DNA of 64,000 nucleotides from Stenopsyche tienmushanensis (GCA_008973525.1 WACJ01000057.1:372001-436000), one strand, 5' to 3'; positions 34,563-46,150 are shown, counted from the first letter of the stretch. Made by a program: numbers and translations. Notes: generated by a model from the sequence alone, not told the origin.

Positions 34563-35060
34563 TTAATCGTGAGCTAGAAAATACCTATCGAGTCTTAAAT
34601 TACCGTACCCATCATTTTTACAAGAGACTGTTGAGTTTTTGAGATTGAGAGTGAACGTGGAATCCACTTTGCTGATTTTTTTGTATCCAAGATGTTTCGA
34701 TACAACGGTATGGACATTTAAAGCACTAATATTCATCATTGACACAATCTCAACTGTCGTAATGTGGTAATCCCCCTCAACAAGTTTAATCACGGCTCGA
34801 ATTTTGTTTTCATTGATGCTCGCTATAGGAAGCCGTTTATGACTTTCATTTTGCACATTACCTCGACCTTCCAGAAACTTTTGAGACCAATCAAATTCTT
34901 GGGTGTTACTTGGAGTAGCATCACCAAATTGCTGCAGCCTTAAGTCACAGCGTTGCGCAACAAAAGATGCTACATCTCACTCATTCGTTGCCATGTTGGA
35001 GTGGCGAACGTATATGTTAAGCCATGTTTATAGGTGTTCCCTCTCCAAAATCTTAAATAC
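34563..35060 (-). mobile_element. mariner transposase N-terminal fragment
   Basis: The minus strand encodes a short GDATPS-type segment, FDWSQKFLEGRG, then INENKIRAVIKLVEGDYHIT and VEIVSMMNISALNVHTVV, ending HLGYKKIS. This is the paired-like helix-turn-helix DNA-binding half of a mariner transposase. The catalytic half, expected at lower coordinates, is replaced by the LINE-A tail at 33890-34560. Confidence 0.75.
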
Positions 35061-35222
35061 TGATTTATTCAAATGCTCATGTCGACCTGTGATTAATAAA
35101 AACAAAATTCCGAGTTATATTTGAATGCCCCTCGTATCTTAGTATGCATTTAGATAGATATATAACTTAGAAGACGCAACTTGACAACAACGTGAAATTA
35201 AATCGAGAATGCTATATTGGCT

Positions 35223-35527
35223 AATTCTGACACCAGCGTAACGTTAGGCGGGAATGCTCTCGGATGCAAAGTATTTAGGGCACCCGCTCCCATGTGTTTT
35301 TCAAGATAGTCATTGCACATGAGTTTGTTTTTATATCGGGTCACCGTGATGCCGAGGGGTAGGACTGTAGGTGATCGGGTTACAGCTACGAGCTTGTTGG
35401 AAGGACATCTTTCCGCAGCCAAGGCTATATGACGGCTCCCCATTTCCCGCGGAGACAGAAATATGTCGCTATTAATTTGTTGAATTGCATCTACACAGAT
35501 CAACAGCATCATCCACGTCCACGTAAT
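35223..35527 (-). repeat. Diverged LTR copy with primer-binding-like junction
   Basis: 35224-35250 reads TTCTGACACCAGCGTAACGT, so on the minus strand the LTR end ACGTTACG is followed by CTGGTGTCAGAA. That matches the junction at 51541-51560. The interior is heavily diverged, but AGCCAAGGCTATATGACG and the AGACAGAAATATGTCGCTAT block identify it. No coding region follows. Confidence 0.6.
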
Positions 35528-35599
35528 ATTCCATTCAACTATCAGATCGCAGAATAGATTCGAAATTTGGATGAAGATGACCAAGTAAACAAAAGACAG

Positions 35600-36714
35600 G
35601 TGGTCTAGTTCGAGATCAATGATGATGGGTTATTTTGATGTGATCAGAAGACGTTTTCTTTTCGTCAAGGTTTCTTCTAAAAGCTTAAGATCTTTCATTT
35701 TTCTCATTGTAAGTTTTTTTACTATCTACCTTGAGTTTATATATTAGGGGTAAAATCGTTGATATTATTGTATGAATTGATAAAAAAAACATATTTTTTG
35801 TTGTTGTTGAATTGTCATGAAAATGGAATATGAAATACATTTTATTATATGTAAAGTAAAAGGAAAACATTAGTAGATATGTTTTTCGAGATATGTGAAT
35901 GTCGCGGTTAGGGCTGTATGTAGAGTATTGGATGCGTAGGCGAGAAAGAGCAGTGCGTTTGAAGTTTACCCGTGTCAAATTTTTGTTTACCTCATGAAAA
36001 TCGGATATTGGTCGAAGTCACGTTAAAAGAATCTTTCGTGTAAAATGGGGTCCAAAAGGGCCCCCCCCCATCCGATCTGCTACAATCGCACGGACACGAA
36101 ATAAGCAAAGTTGATTCAAGCATGAACGGAGACCGATATGACTATTTTCCTCCCTTTGTTAACAGTCGTCCGGGAAATGGATCGAATTTCCCGTTTTTCA
36201 CACACCGAATGATTTCTTCACCATCTATGGTGATTGATAAGAAAGGTTTTCTTCGCATCGCCATCGGACGGCCGGACGTAGCCGGAGGATTTTTTTTGTC
36301 GTGAAGATCCAACGGCCATTGTCGGAGGCCGAAAACTTGTCTTTTGTCCTCCGAGCAAGGATATAATCACAATCTCATGCGTGAATCGGTCACCCGCTTG
36401 AGGGAATCTTCTATTATTCTGTTTATCAACTTTTTCTTGGCGTAGTGTGATGGAAAATATTATAAATTTATTTGCTGGCCTATAAAGTCTTCGAATTTAG
36501 AAGAAGTTTTTCAAGATATAGCATCAAGCAGATGAGCCATTTCGGATTCCTTATCCTGATTTGAAAGAAAAATTAATGAAAAATATATATTTTGAATATG
36601 AATGCAATCGACGTTAAAAACTTCAAATTTCACCTGGTGTCAGATTCATCGAACATCAGTAAAAACATATGCAATCATATGATTTTTTGCTATACATGAC
36701 AAAAAAAACTGTTA
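35600..36714. other. Unassigned region
   Basis: AT-rich at 35640-35990. A moderately GC, apparently single-copy stretch lies at 36000-36420, with C-runs at 36061-36069. No exon was recognised. Confidence 0.4.
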
Positions 36715-37032
36715 CGTAGAAGCTGGGTGCTCTTGGGGCAGAGTCCCCGGGTGGCTCCCCACTCTCATGCGGTCGTGGGATGACTGCGCTACCACACGGG
36801 TCCGTTCTTCTTTCGAATCATGTGTGGCCGGACGGATGAATGGGGGTGGACGGGCATCGGACAAAAAGACTCTTCTTTAGATAAATTTGTATTCAGCACG
36901 AGAGAGAGATCTGGCTGCGAGAAGGACGTCCTCCCGCAGTCAAGGCCAACCGACGACTCTTTCCAACTCCCGTCTCCTGTGCATAACCACCCAACCGGTC
37001 ACGGTGCACGCGCAAAAGCGTCTCCTACATAG
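36715..37032 (-). repeat. Diverged LTR copy, 3' half
   Basis: Keeps the GGGGCAGAGTCCCCGGGTGG, GGGTCCGTTCTTCTTTCG, GAGAGAGATCTGGCTGCGAG and CCAACCGGTCACGGTGCACG landmarks. It breaks off before the GCAATGT block. Substitutions throughout make it one of the oldest copies. Confidence 0.75.
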
Positions 37033-37129
37033 GATGGTAAGAGCTTAATTTGCATGCAGCGTCAAGTGCATACGTTTCATGGTCATTGTATTGCCTATTT
37101 TAATTCCAATTAAAAACATTACAAATACT

Positions 37130-37580
37130 GCAGTTGACGCATAGCCCCTGGCGTATATTTACCGTATTAATGATGATTTATTCGTCGGAAGGATTATGCA
37201 AATATGCGTTCATTAAGCGCACTATAAAAAAGCATATAAATTAGGAGTCGTCCTGCCTTTCATGGCTCAACAAAGACAGTAATTAATTGCATCAAATGAC
37301 ATTATAACGTGTGCAAAAGGCAAATGTCGTGCTCGCTTATGATGGATTCCCTCCGTGTTAATTAAATGCTTTCTTAATGGAGCATGTGAATCAGTAACCT
37401 TTACCGAATGGCCGCGCGCTTAAACCCGATGACATCATATGCCAATTAACTGGAAGTGTCTATTTATTTGAAATAAATCGTGCCATCATACTTGTAATTG
37501 TCTATTCATTACGATTAATGGGGGGCGAAGACTCATTGGCGATGTCGTAATTAAGCGAGCGATTAAAAAATGGCTGTTTT
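37130..37580. promoter_or_regulatory. Candidate regulatory block with homeodomain/POU-like sites
   Basis: This stretch has no repeat landmarks and is dense in short motifs: ATGCAAAT (octamer/POU type) at 37196-37203, TAATTAATT at 37280-37288, TTAATTAA at 37368-37375 and TAATTAAG at 37548-37555. It lies in a large gene-free area. Such motif grouping is common in developmental enhancers, but AT-rich sequence also produces these words by chance, so the call is tentative. Confidence 0.25.
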
Positions 37581-37904
37581 AAGTCGATGGATACGAGACA
37601 CCTGTGACTTTTAAAATGTGGATATGCTATTGTGATTAAGATTTATTTTTCAATTCGACCTCTGCGCGGGTTCGTTTATTATCGGGTCGTGGAAGAGGTC
37701 AAATGGTAATGAAAATACGATTACTTATATTTAAATCGGAGCGAAAGATCACAGTTACGAGACAGATGAAGCCAGCGGAAAAAATACGTCTTCCCGCAAT
37801 CAAGGCTATCGGACTAAATTTACCATATCGAAATTCAACACTTCATATAATATGATATTGTTATTTATAATAATGCTTTCTAAAGTCACGACAAAAGTTA
37901 ATTT

Positions 37905-39165
37905 TTGTAGCGGCAAAAATGTTTTGATATTCGAAAACCGGTTTTTTGAATCTAAAAATCCGGTTTTGAATATAAAAATTAAAATTTCATTTTTTAAGAA
38001 TTTTGGACAAAAAATATTGAATCTTTAACTCGCAGCACGTGCTCTAGCACTCAAAAGAGTTTTTAACTAGTTTTAAAAACTTTTTCGCAGTCTTATAGAA
38101 ATATACACTTAAACCTTTTTTTGTACGGTAGATGCGTTCCGAGGAAAATCGCACAAAAAAACCCTATGATTTACGTAGAAAAAGTGAAGATGCGTTCCAT
38201 GGATTTTAAAAACCGCATAACTTTGAAACAGCTATATAAAATATATCCAAAATCGCATAAAAAAAGTTAATAAAAAAACTTTAAAAAACTTAAAATCGCT
38301 CTCTTCATCGGAAAAAATATTGTAGCCAGTGTTAATGTCATCATTGTTCTGTGTAGATTTTCTCTTTTCAATAATATAATTAATAAATATGTTACTATAG
38401 TCCCTAACTCAAAAAATAAAATCATAAAATGGCGGCTGTTTGAAAAAAATCGTCAAGTCGATTTTTGACCTTATTTTGTCAGTTTTAATTAAATTTTAAA
38501 TAGTTAAAAAATAATTTTTGACATAAATCTAGTAGGAATAATAAAGGATTATATAGAAAAGATTCGTACGCAGTTTGAAGTAAATTAGTTTATTAAGACT
38601 TGAGATATGATGTCAACCGTGTTGAAAAAAGTAGTTTCGAGAAAAACATGTTAAAAGATTTTACTATGATAGGACTGGCTAAGTTGCCGCGTAACTAAAA
38701 TAGCTATTACTCTTTAAATAGTTGGAATTATGGAAATTCCCTTAGAAAATATACGTATTCTTTATGAAATAAAAAAAATGCTTTAAAAAAACCGCATAAC
38801 TTCGAAATCGCACAAAAAAAGTCGCACAAAAAAAGGTTTGAGTGTAATTCGAATGTTCATCCTACTTCAATACCCAGCAAAATGGTTTTTTCGTTATAGG
38901 ACAATATTGATGCAAAAATAAGAGCATCATTTTTTTAGTATTTTTTATTTATTTTGGTGATTATTATATAGATGTAATACTGTTTAAATGTAATGCAAGT
39001 TTGTGTAATGCATTTAATATTGAATAACATTCGAATAGACTTGATATATCTGTTATTTTAATTTTATATTTTTTAAAACCGAAAACCGGTGGAAACCGGT
39101 TTCGTTCGAAAACTGTAAACCGGTTTTGAAGAATGTCGGTTTTTGTACAAGCCATAGCGCACACG
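37905..39165. mobile_element. ACCGGT-rich, hAT-like element outer part
   Basis: The left part (37921-37975) has GAAAACCGGTTTTTTGAAT and TCCGGTTTTGAA. The right part (39075-39145) has AAACCGAAAACCGGTGGAAA, CCGGTTTCGTTCG and AAACCGGTTTTGAAGAATG. Repeated AACCGGTTT words near both ends are typical of hAT subterminal regions. Exact termini and an 8-bp target duplication could not be fixed. The TA-flanked element at 38106-38844 lies inside. Confidence 0.4.
38106..38844. mobile_element. TA-flanked inverted-repeat element, 739 bp, non-coding
   Basis: The left end CACTTAAACCTTTTTTTGT and the right end, whose inverse is CACTCAAACCTTTTTTTGTG, are flanked by TA at 38104-38105 and 38845-38846. The word AAACCGCATAACTT occurs near both ends (38210 and 38790). 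There is no transposase frame. The interior matches 22845-23275 in opposite orientation, so at least two copies exist. The family is not recognised; TA targets suggest the mariner/Tc1 or a related superfamily. Confidence 0.75.
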
Positions 39166-39227
39166 TTCCGAGTGTAAATTTAATACACACATCCTGTGTT
39201 CTTATGTAAATTCACTTTTTTTAAAAT

Positions 39228-39445
39228 CAGGATTGCGCAGCGTGAATAAAGCTTGTATGTCAATAAATGAACCTTAACACTGTTGATATTATTGGGATCC
39301 ATTTTAAATAGTTTTTTTTTTAAATTTTGTTACCGCGTTGACTTTTAAGTATACACTTGATTTATGCAGCTTTCTGCTATTTATTTTGATTCTGAGAAGA
39401 CCATCTCATTGGGGGAGAAAAGTTGCTTCCTCTGGGAGACTATTA
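39228..39445 (+). repeat. Repeat C copy (variant with TTATTGGG junction)
   Basis: GCGCAGCGTGAATAAAGCTT, CAATAAATGAACC and AACACTGTTGATA (to 39288) are followed by TTATTGGGATCC. Further on come CTTGATTTATGCAGCTTTCTGC and CTGAGAAGACC, shared with 40340-40500 and 48510-48660. It ends in GGGGGAGAAAAGTTGCTTCC, as at 30022. Confidence 0.65.
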
Positions 39446-40269
39446 TAAATTTAGCTGAATGAAAATAATGGAATACAATGAATAAGATGAATTTTGGATA
39501 GAGAGATAAATGACAGTAAGTTTTGACTTTTTCAGAATGATGATGATGATAAAGATGATGAATGTCAACAATACAGAAATATATAAAATAATTTGATTGG
39601 AGTATTTAGACAATGTGATTTAATGCAAATCTCTTTTCAAGGAAGAAGGATGCATGGCTCGCACTTGACAGGATTGCTACTAATTTTATTTATCATTCAA
39701 GTCCAGGCATTCTCAAACCGTGGCGCACTCCAGCAATACATTTGCACATAGATAATTCGGGACTCGAGCCCAGCTTTTCATTCAGAGCAAAAATAAATTG
39801 CCACAATTGAATGCGACAGCTGCCCCGACATCGGTAAGTATTTTATTCGATCATACACTTTTTTCCAGTGCGCCCGTGAAATTGTATTAACTCGAACCGG
39901 ATTGATTGACGGCAGTAAACAGGGAGTCCTTCACTCCTGAATTTTTCATCTAATTAAATCGAAAATACGATTCAATTTCTCCTCATCGTTCCTGAATGAA
40001 ATTTGATCGACGGTATGATCTGGCACTCGCACAATTCGCCATCGTTAAAAATTGAATTTCACAACAGGGTGTTTGCCGGGATCTCGAAATCAAATTAGCC
40101 CTCGCGAATTTTCTATGAATCCTTGAATAAGATGGCTTATGTGATGCCCGTATGATCCCCTTTCAACTGAATCATTTTATAGATAAAAAAATCAGGCAAA
40201 TCCTTTTACGATTAATTTGTATCGAGACACGATTCAGGAAACGCGTATTATTTGTTATTAATAAAAAGG
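39446..40269. other. Unassigned region
   Basis: 39840-40200 is apparently single-copy, with no exon recognised. It may be intergenic or intronic regulatory DNA. Confidence 0.35.
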
Positions 40270-40610
40270 GAGAGCTTGAATAATATTTTACCATTGTTTA
40301 TAAATTTTTAAGACTGTTAAATGTTTCGAATTGTCCGTATCCAGTTTAAAAACCACTAGATATGGGATCTTCTCAGATCATTGGTGGTCTTCTTAAAATC
40401 ATAATAAATAGCAGAAAGCTACATAAATCAATTATATAATCAACACTCAGCCTGGTACCAAAAGTGATTCTATTTGAAACGCTATTATGAGGTCCAACAG
40501 TATCAAAAGTGTTAAGGTTCATTTATTGATATACAAGCTTTATTCACGCTGCGCGATTCTGAGAGAAATTTTATTTGTATGGACGATAAGTGGTTAACTA
40601 ACTAATTTTA
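40270..40610 (-). repeat. Repeat C copy, inverted
   Basis: In the minus direction the core (40610-40501) is followed by the TTGGACCTCATAATAGCGTT segment, CAGGCTGAGTGTTGATTATA, the CTTTCTGCTATTTATTATGA block and a tail near GATACGGACAATTCGAAA. It faces the plus-strand copy at 40928-41040. Confidence 0.7.
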
Positions 40611-40679
40611 TACATATTTTTCTTGTTGTTTCCAAAGTTGACACAAGCGTATAAAATTTAAAAATATAGCAATCAGAAT

Positions 40680-41339
40680 TAATATATGAAGTTTGCGGCT
40701 ATAGACGCGTATGACCTATGGTCTAAATTATATATTATATAACGAGACACTAACTGTAATTATCCAATTTTTTGCCTGTTTATTTTGGATAGATTTATGG
40801 CTAGTTATTAGAATTATAATATATGCCATCCTGACGTAAAAACAGATTTTTGTGCAAGTCTTAACCCTCTAGAAATAGTTGATAATTATTGTTTGAATGT
40901 TAATTTTAAATTGAGTTAAACAAAATATGCTATATTCGTATGTCCACCACTTATCGTCCACATAAATCCGATTTTCTCCCAGGATCGCTCAACATGAATC
41001 AAGCTTGTATATTAATAAATGAACCTTAACACTGTTAATAGCACACAATATTCGTTCATTTATTTGCATAAACATAAACAATACACAACCGGATACGAAC
41101 AAATTTCAACAAAAATTTTGTAAAATTCATATGATGATCATTTTGTATTTTATGAAAAAATAAATCCGTTCCAATATTATATTTCTTTATAGAAATACAA
41201 GTGATTATTTGTTTTTATAAAATTTAGTCAGAAGTTTAAGATAGTATTTAGACGTGTAGGGGTATCTTTATAGTACAACTTTATCATCGATATACGAGTG
41301 TGTATACCACTGATACAATCGTATGCCACCACGAGTTCA
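40680..41339 (+). repeat. Repeat C copy, forward, 5' part
   Basis: 40682-40735 has ATATGAAGTTTGCGGCTATA and GACGCGTATGACCTATGG, shared with 49363-49402. The core 40928-41040 is TGCTATATTCGTATGTCC to AACACTGTTAATA, followed by GCACACAATATTCGTTCATT as in the 20580 copy. It is interrupted at about 41340 by a LINE-A tail and resumes at about 41780. Confidence 0.7.
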
Positions 41340-41775
41340 ACCTCAGTTTGAAAGGGGCTACAGCAGATGATGGAATGCAGGGGCTACCCCTTCCCCATGG
41401 TAATCGTATCAGTTCGGTCATTTTTAGTACCTAGCCACGGAGACGAGTCGCCTTCCGAACAACCTAAAGCCGTTCTCCTATGTTTGCCTAGGATGTTGAG
41501 GATAGTGGCAAGTCTTTGACACAGTGTCCACCAACTTCTGTAATCGGCTGTTCCATACACCCCTTTATGGGTACACAGCACTGGGTGACCTGCGCACCCA
41601 ACTCATGTTAGCTGGGTTACCCCAGCAGCGTTTGATGAGCAAACCGACGAGGTTACTTTCGCACATCTTTATTCCACATCATTGCCCACGGGTGTAGGGA
41701 TGGATCCCCTCTACGGTTTTATGTGTGGACATCGTAGAGTCTAACGTCTACCCGGTATGATGAGACACAAGATAC
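41340..41775 (-). mobile_element. LINE-A 3' end inserted into repeat C
   Basis: Landmarks as in the other reverse copies: CTAGCCACGGAGACGAGTCG, TCCACCAACTTCTGTAATCG, CATGTTAGCTGGGTTACCCC, GCGTTTGATGAGCAAACCGA. Repeat C sequence lies on both sides (41090 side and 41780 side), so this is a later insertion. Confidence 0.75.
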
Positions 41776-41910
41776 TCTTCGTTTCGGTCTCTGATTCACT
41801 AACCTCCGCACTCAATGTGCGAGAATGCTCTTTCGGTATCACTCGAATCCATTTGCAACATATGCGTGATTCCTCATCAACGGGTTAAATACGTTTGAGT
41901 AAAAATACAT
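41776..41910 (-). repeat. Repeat C protein-like segment (continuation)
   Basis: The minus strand reads PVDEESRICCKWIRVIPKE and RTLSAEVSESETETK, equivalent to segments at 46010-46130 and 52210-52330. No start or known domain is visible. Confidence 0.55.
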
Positions 41911-43129
41911 TTTAATGTGAAACGCACATGGTGTTTTTAGGGCTAAATTATAATATTTGGTACAGTTTCGAATTTAATCATATGTATCATTTTACATACC
42001 CCGACATATTTGATTAAAATAATTTTGGAGCAAATCTAAGCACATTTTCGATTAAAACTAAACCAATACGCAAAGATTGCTTTAGTCGGTCAATCTTTGA
42101 TTACAAGTGGTTCGTGTGCATGCCCCCTTTTAACTAATTGGGTTTCAAATCGAGCGCGCTCCTTTCTCAAATTAATGGAAACTTTCGACTCGGAAATAAA
42201 TTATGCCAGTAACCTTCTTCATAAAATTATGTTTGACAGCAAAAAAGACGGATGCACGCAACCAAATTCCGAGTTCATTGTTTAAATTTCGCATGAAAAA
42301 AACCTGGGGTCATTCACGAAGAGGATGAAATGTTCACGCACTCCTGACCATAAATTATTTCAATTGCAGGCCATCGACCCTGTCTGAAATAAGGCATACA
42401 TTACATTCTGATGTTTGCTATGAAAATGTATTATTAACATGAGCGTGAAATATTAGCATCGTTGTTTAAGATTTTGCATCAAATGTCAAAGATGGCCGCT
42501 CGTGTGCTTAAAAATGGTGCCCGCCAGCAGTGCTGCCAATCGCTATTCGATCGCGGAGCAAAGATAAACGTTCCCGAATTATTTTGGTATTAAATAGCAG
42601 AATTTAAAGCATTTAGCACATAATTTATAAAAGTTTTCGTCAGGGCGTGCTGAAATTGGATACTGGCTGAAAGTTGGTCCGAATGAATGAAAATAAGCGC
42701 GAAACGCTCTCTCTCTCTCTGCATTCAGTAAATTATTCTGGAGGGTTCCTAATTGTAATCTGAATCTGATGATATTTAAATATACTTCCGCTCTGGCTCG
42801 CATTTTGGTTCGTTAAACCAATAAATCAGTGGCCTGCGTTAGCACAAGACCGTCGAGGGTTAGCAAAAATGTATACATTTATACGCAGATTAACAAATAC
42901 ATTACGTTCAGAAATATGAATTTCAGATGCCTTAATGTTCACGCAATTTGAATAAATTTTATCCGTTTTAGTCGATTTTTTAATATTGTGCACAGAAAAT
43001 ATTGCAAATGTCTCCACTCAGGCTTACTCTAAATTCTTGCTATTTATGTTGGACAGGACTTAAAGTTAAGGGTGAAAATATTAAATATAATATTAATGCC
43101 AGGGCCGTAGCTATAAAAAACATTTAAAA
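41911..43129. other. Unassigned region
   Basis: AT-rich with a TCTC microsatellite at 42709-42721. No exon or repeat boundary was recognised. Confidence 0.4.
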
Positions 43130-43625
43130 AATCATAGGCTTCGAAGTCATGAGGTCCAATCGAGAGGTCATGGACATGTACGATGAAGCGTCGTTCGAAT
43201 CCACCATCTGCATTGGATAAGCTATGTAACGCGGATGCCGATCCTCATATCATATTAGATTCGGGACCGAGTGGCAGTAGACCCATCGGAAGACTTCATC
43301 CACTCTGGGATAAACAGATAAAAAAAAGTCGCTGCATGTCTGGATATGGACAATGGAGGGTAACCTTACGCCAATGAGTTACATTCGAACCCTTGGGGTA
43401 ATAATGTAAAATAGAGGTGGACAAAAGCAGCTTCGTCGGTTTGCTCATAAAACGCTGTTGGGGTAGTCCAGCTAACATGAGTTGGGTATGCAGCTTACTC
43501 TGTGCTGCATACTTATAAAGTGGAATACAAATAACCGAACCAATACGAGTACCATGGGGAAAGGGGAACCTTTGTAGTCACCTTGCATGATACCTCGTGT
43601 AGAAATCGGTCTTCCTGCGGGAATC
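43130..43625 (+). mobile_element. LINE-A C-terminal and 3'UTR fragment
   Basis: 43183-43320 encodes a degraded ORF2 tail (LDKLCNADADPH, then LDSGPSGSRPIGRLHPLWD). It is followed by the 3'UTR landmarks CGAACCCTTGGGGTAATAAT, GGTTTGCTCATAAAACGCTG and CCAGCTAACATGAGTTGGGT. Parallel copies are at 25130 and 54470. Confidence 0.8.
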
Positions 43626-43789
43626 TCACATTCTCTGGAGAGCGTGGAGCGATAGGGGTGGGCGCCTGGAAATTCTACGTGTAGCGTTTATTTAGGGATC
43701 AAAAGAGTGGTGGAATATAATCCTATGTAGCTAGTCTGAGAGCACTCGGAACTCCTAATCGTCAAGATCCTCCTGGTCGTCAAGAGTCT

Positions 43790-44045
43790 CGACTTATAAG
43801 GCCTTATATAGTAAGAAATGTAAAACGGAGTGCCTATGCGGAGATCCGTTCATTGGCGCATTCCGTGTTCTGTGTGGATGTGTTCGGGTGTAGTGTATGA
43901 TAGTGAGGAGCTCTTTCGCCGTGTTAGCGATCCGAAAAGCGGACCGGTTGGAAACGCAGACTTTGTGAACTTTGTGTTCAGGGAACTATATCGAGATAAA
44001 TCTCCGGAGCCTTTTACAATCTATACTCGACCGTAGATGCCTCAA
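43790..44045 (+). mobile_element. LINE-B C-terminus
   Basis: Encodes a frame-shifted ECLCGDPFIGAF-like knuckle, a DVFGCSV-type segment (the VLWICSG region in other copies), then RVSDPKSGPVGNADFV. It ends near the YTRP segment at 44033. It follows directly after a LINE-A tail, as at 54960. Confidence 0.65.
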
Positions 44046-44130
44046 TTGCGGTCGGGAGCTCTTAAAGACTCGTACCACATATGGTGGCGAGTAAAACTCA
44101 TTTTCCCAACCCTTCTTTATTTATACATAT

Positions 44131-44460
44131 TGTAGCGTGGCCGATTTATCATCCCCACGTAGTAGCGCTGTTGATAGCGACATCTTTCATCTCTCTTCAG
44201 GTGCAATGTGTTATTTTAACAGCGCCATCTCTTGTGGCCCTGCGAAGACATTGCACCTGCATACTGACCGATCGTTTCTTGCGCGTGCACCGTTTTCGAT
44301 TGGATAGTAACGTACAGGAGGCGGGAGTCGACAGAGTCGTCAGTTAGCCTTGGCTGCGGGAGGTCGTCCCTCCTGCAGTCAGATCTCTCTCTCTCTCTTT
44401 CTCTCGTGTGGAATAATTAGCTATTTAGAGAAGAGAGTCTTTCTATTTGGCGCCCGAATC
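44131..44460 (+). repeat. LTR copy, 5' part
   Basis: Begins TGTAGCGTGGCCGATTTATC and runs through AACAGCGCCATCTCTTGTGG, AGCCTTGGCTGCGGGAGGTC, the CT tract at 44382-44404 and GAGAAGAGAGTCTTTCTATT. It breaks at GGCGCCCGAATCGCGA, so the last ~130 bases of the LTR are missing. Confidence 0.8.
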
Positions 44461-45800
44461 GCGAGAATCATTTGTAGTATGTCCGTGGCTGTCGCATACA
44501 TCATAGGGACGCGCATGCACAGCGCTACCGTATGTGTGTGTGTCTATATAACATAAAGCAACCACTACACTAATAAATTTCCTCCGTTAATATATATTAC
44601 ACAAAAACAATCTTCGGCTAATTTTCGCATCCAGATTATGATCATATTAGATCTTGGCCCTTTTATGGTAACTCGCTGCTCTACATTGTTGATGAACTTT
44701 TTCTTTCATTTAAAAGGATTTTTTTAATTATCTTGAGATTTGAAGGTGATACTTTGTTGACGATGAGATTTTTAGAAGTTATTCAATGGGATATTTGAAT
44801 TCAAATTTATGATAAAATTTCTTTCTTTTCCCATAATCCCACATCTTTGTTAGTGATGTTGTCTGTCTATGACATTTTCAATATTCTACGGTATATCGAC
44901 ATTGTAAAAGTCTATGAATTGCTTCATTTATTGATTATAACGAATGATTCTTTCGCTGGAAGGCGGTTCTGAATCTATGTCTTTTGTGTACGTGGTTTCA
45001 ATTCGAAATGTTGCGACACTTCCCAAGAAGAGTTATCGATGAAGTAATGGGCACATTTGCAGATATGCCATTATGAATATTCGAGGGGCGGTTATTTAGA
45101 GGCTAAATGAATAGTTCAATAATTCAGGGGGAGACGTTCGCGGAACGGAGCATTTATCAGGGCGGTGGCAATGTGGCGGAAGCAAACAAAGCAATTGATC
45201 CCGTACGGAACATTAACCGTTCCGTGTCTGTGCCGGCAGCAAGACAGACGTATTAATACAAAACTAAATAAATAATAATTATTGCCCTCGACTCGGAATC
45301 TTCTCAATTAAGGGAGGCATATGTAAACCCCGTGCGAGGCTTCCATTATTTACGGTGGCAAACGGCCGTATATCTTAGCGAGATGATAAATTGCCCGGGA
45401 GCCGAGTGGAGCAACACTAGCGCAACGCTAGCGCTAAATGCCTATTTTAAATAATATATTATTAAAACAGATATTCGCCAGAGCCGGAGTATTCCTCGGA
45501 CGCCTATTTTGCACCAAATTTACAGGCTTGGGCCGGAGATAAAACATTTCGCCCGCATTCGTCTCCCGTGTGTCCTTTGCATGCGCGAACGGCGGCCAAT
45601 GGCTCTCCCTACAGCCTCCTTCCTCTAATCCACTTCGGGACAATTCTACCATTAAAATCAATATAAGCGAGATTCTTCTGTGAGAGCTTCGTTAAATAGA
45701 TATTTTCCAGGAGAGTTCCCTTTAAGATCCATCAAAATATTCAGACCTTTGCCATTTGAATCGTGCATGCTCTGATTAACTAAGATTGCATTGTAGCAAA
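44461..45800. other. Unassigned region
   Basis: 45100-45660 is GC-richer and contains a palindrome-like CACTAGCGCAACGCTAGCGC at 45415-45434. No protein motif was found. Confidence 0.35.
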
Positions 45801-46150
45801 GCAACCTATTGCCATAAGCGTCTATAGACGCGTATACTTTAATTTTGGTTGCAATATTCTTAATCTTCTCTCAGGACCACGCGGCATGAGCGAAGTTTGT
45901 ATATCAATAAATGAACCCCAACACTGTTAATATTGCATTAGTAATAAAAGCGTGCCAGAAATATGTGAGAATATTTAAGCGTGTAGGGGTAGCTTTACAG
46001 CACGACCCTACCATCGTCTCCGATTCACTAATCTCCGCACTCAATGCGCGAAAATACTCATTTTTTATCACTTGAGTCCGTTCACAGTATATGCGAGATT
46101 TTTTATCAACGGGATAAAGTTTAGTGATATCTCGGGATACGTCCAAAAAA
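45801..46150 (-). repeat. Repeat C copy with protein-like segment
   Basis: 45822-45840 GTCTATAGACGCGTATAC and core 45880-45932 (CACGCGGCATGAGCGAAGTT to AACACTGTTAATA). The minus strand at 46125-46010 then reads YPVDKKSRIYCERTQVI and RALSAEISESETMVG, the clearest version of the recurring segment. Confidence 0.65.

Noticed and set aside
36820..37032. 70-codon frame starting at an ATG
   Set aside because: Inside a diverged LTR copy, with no independent support.
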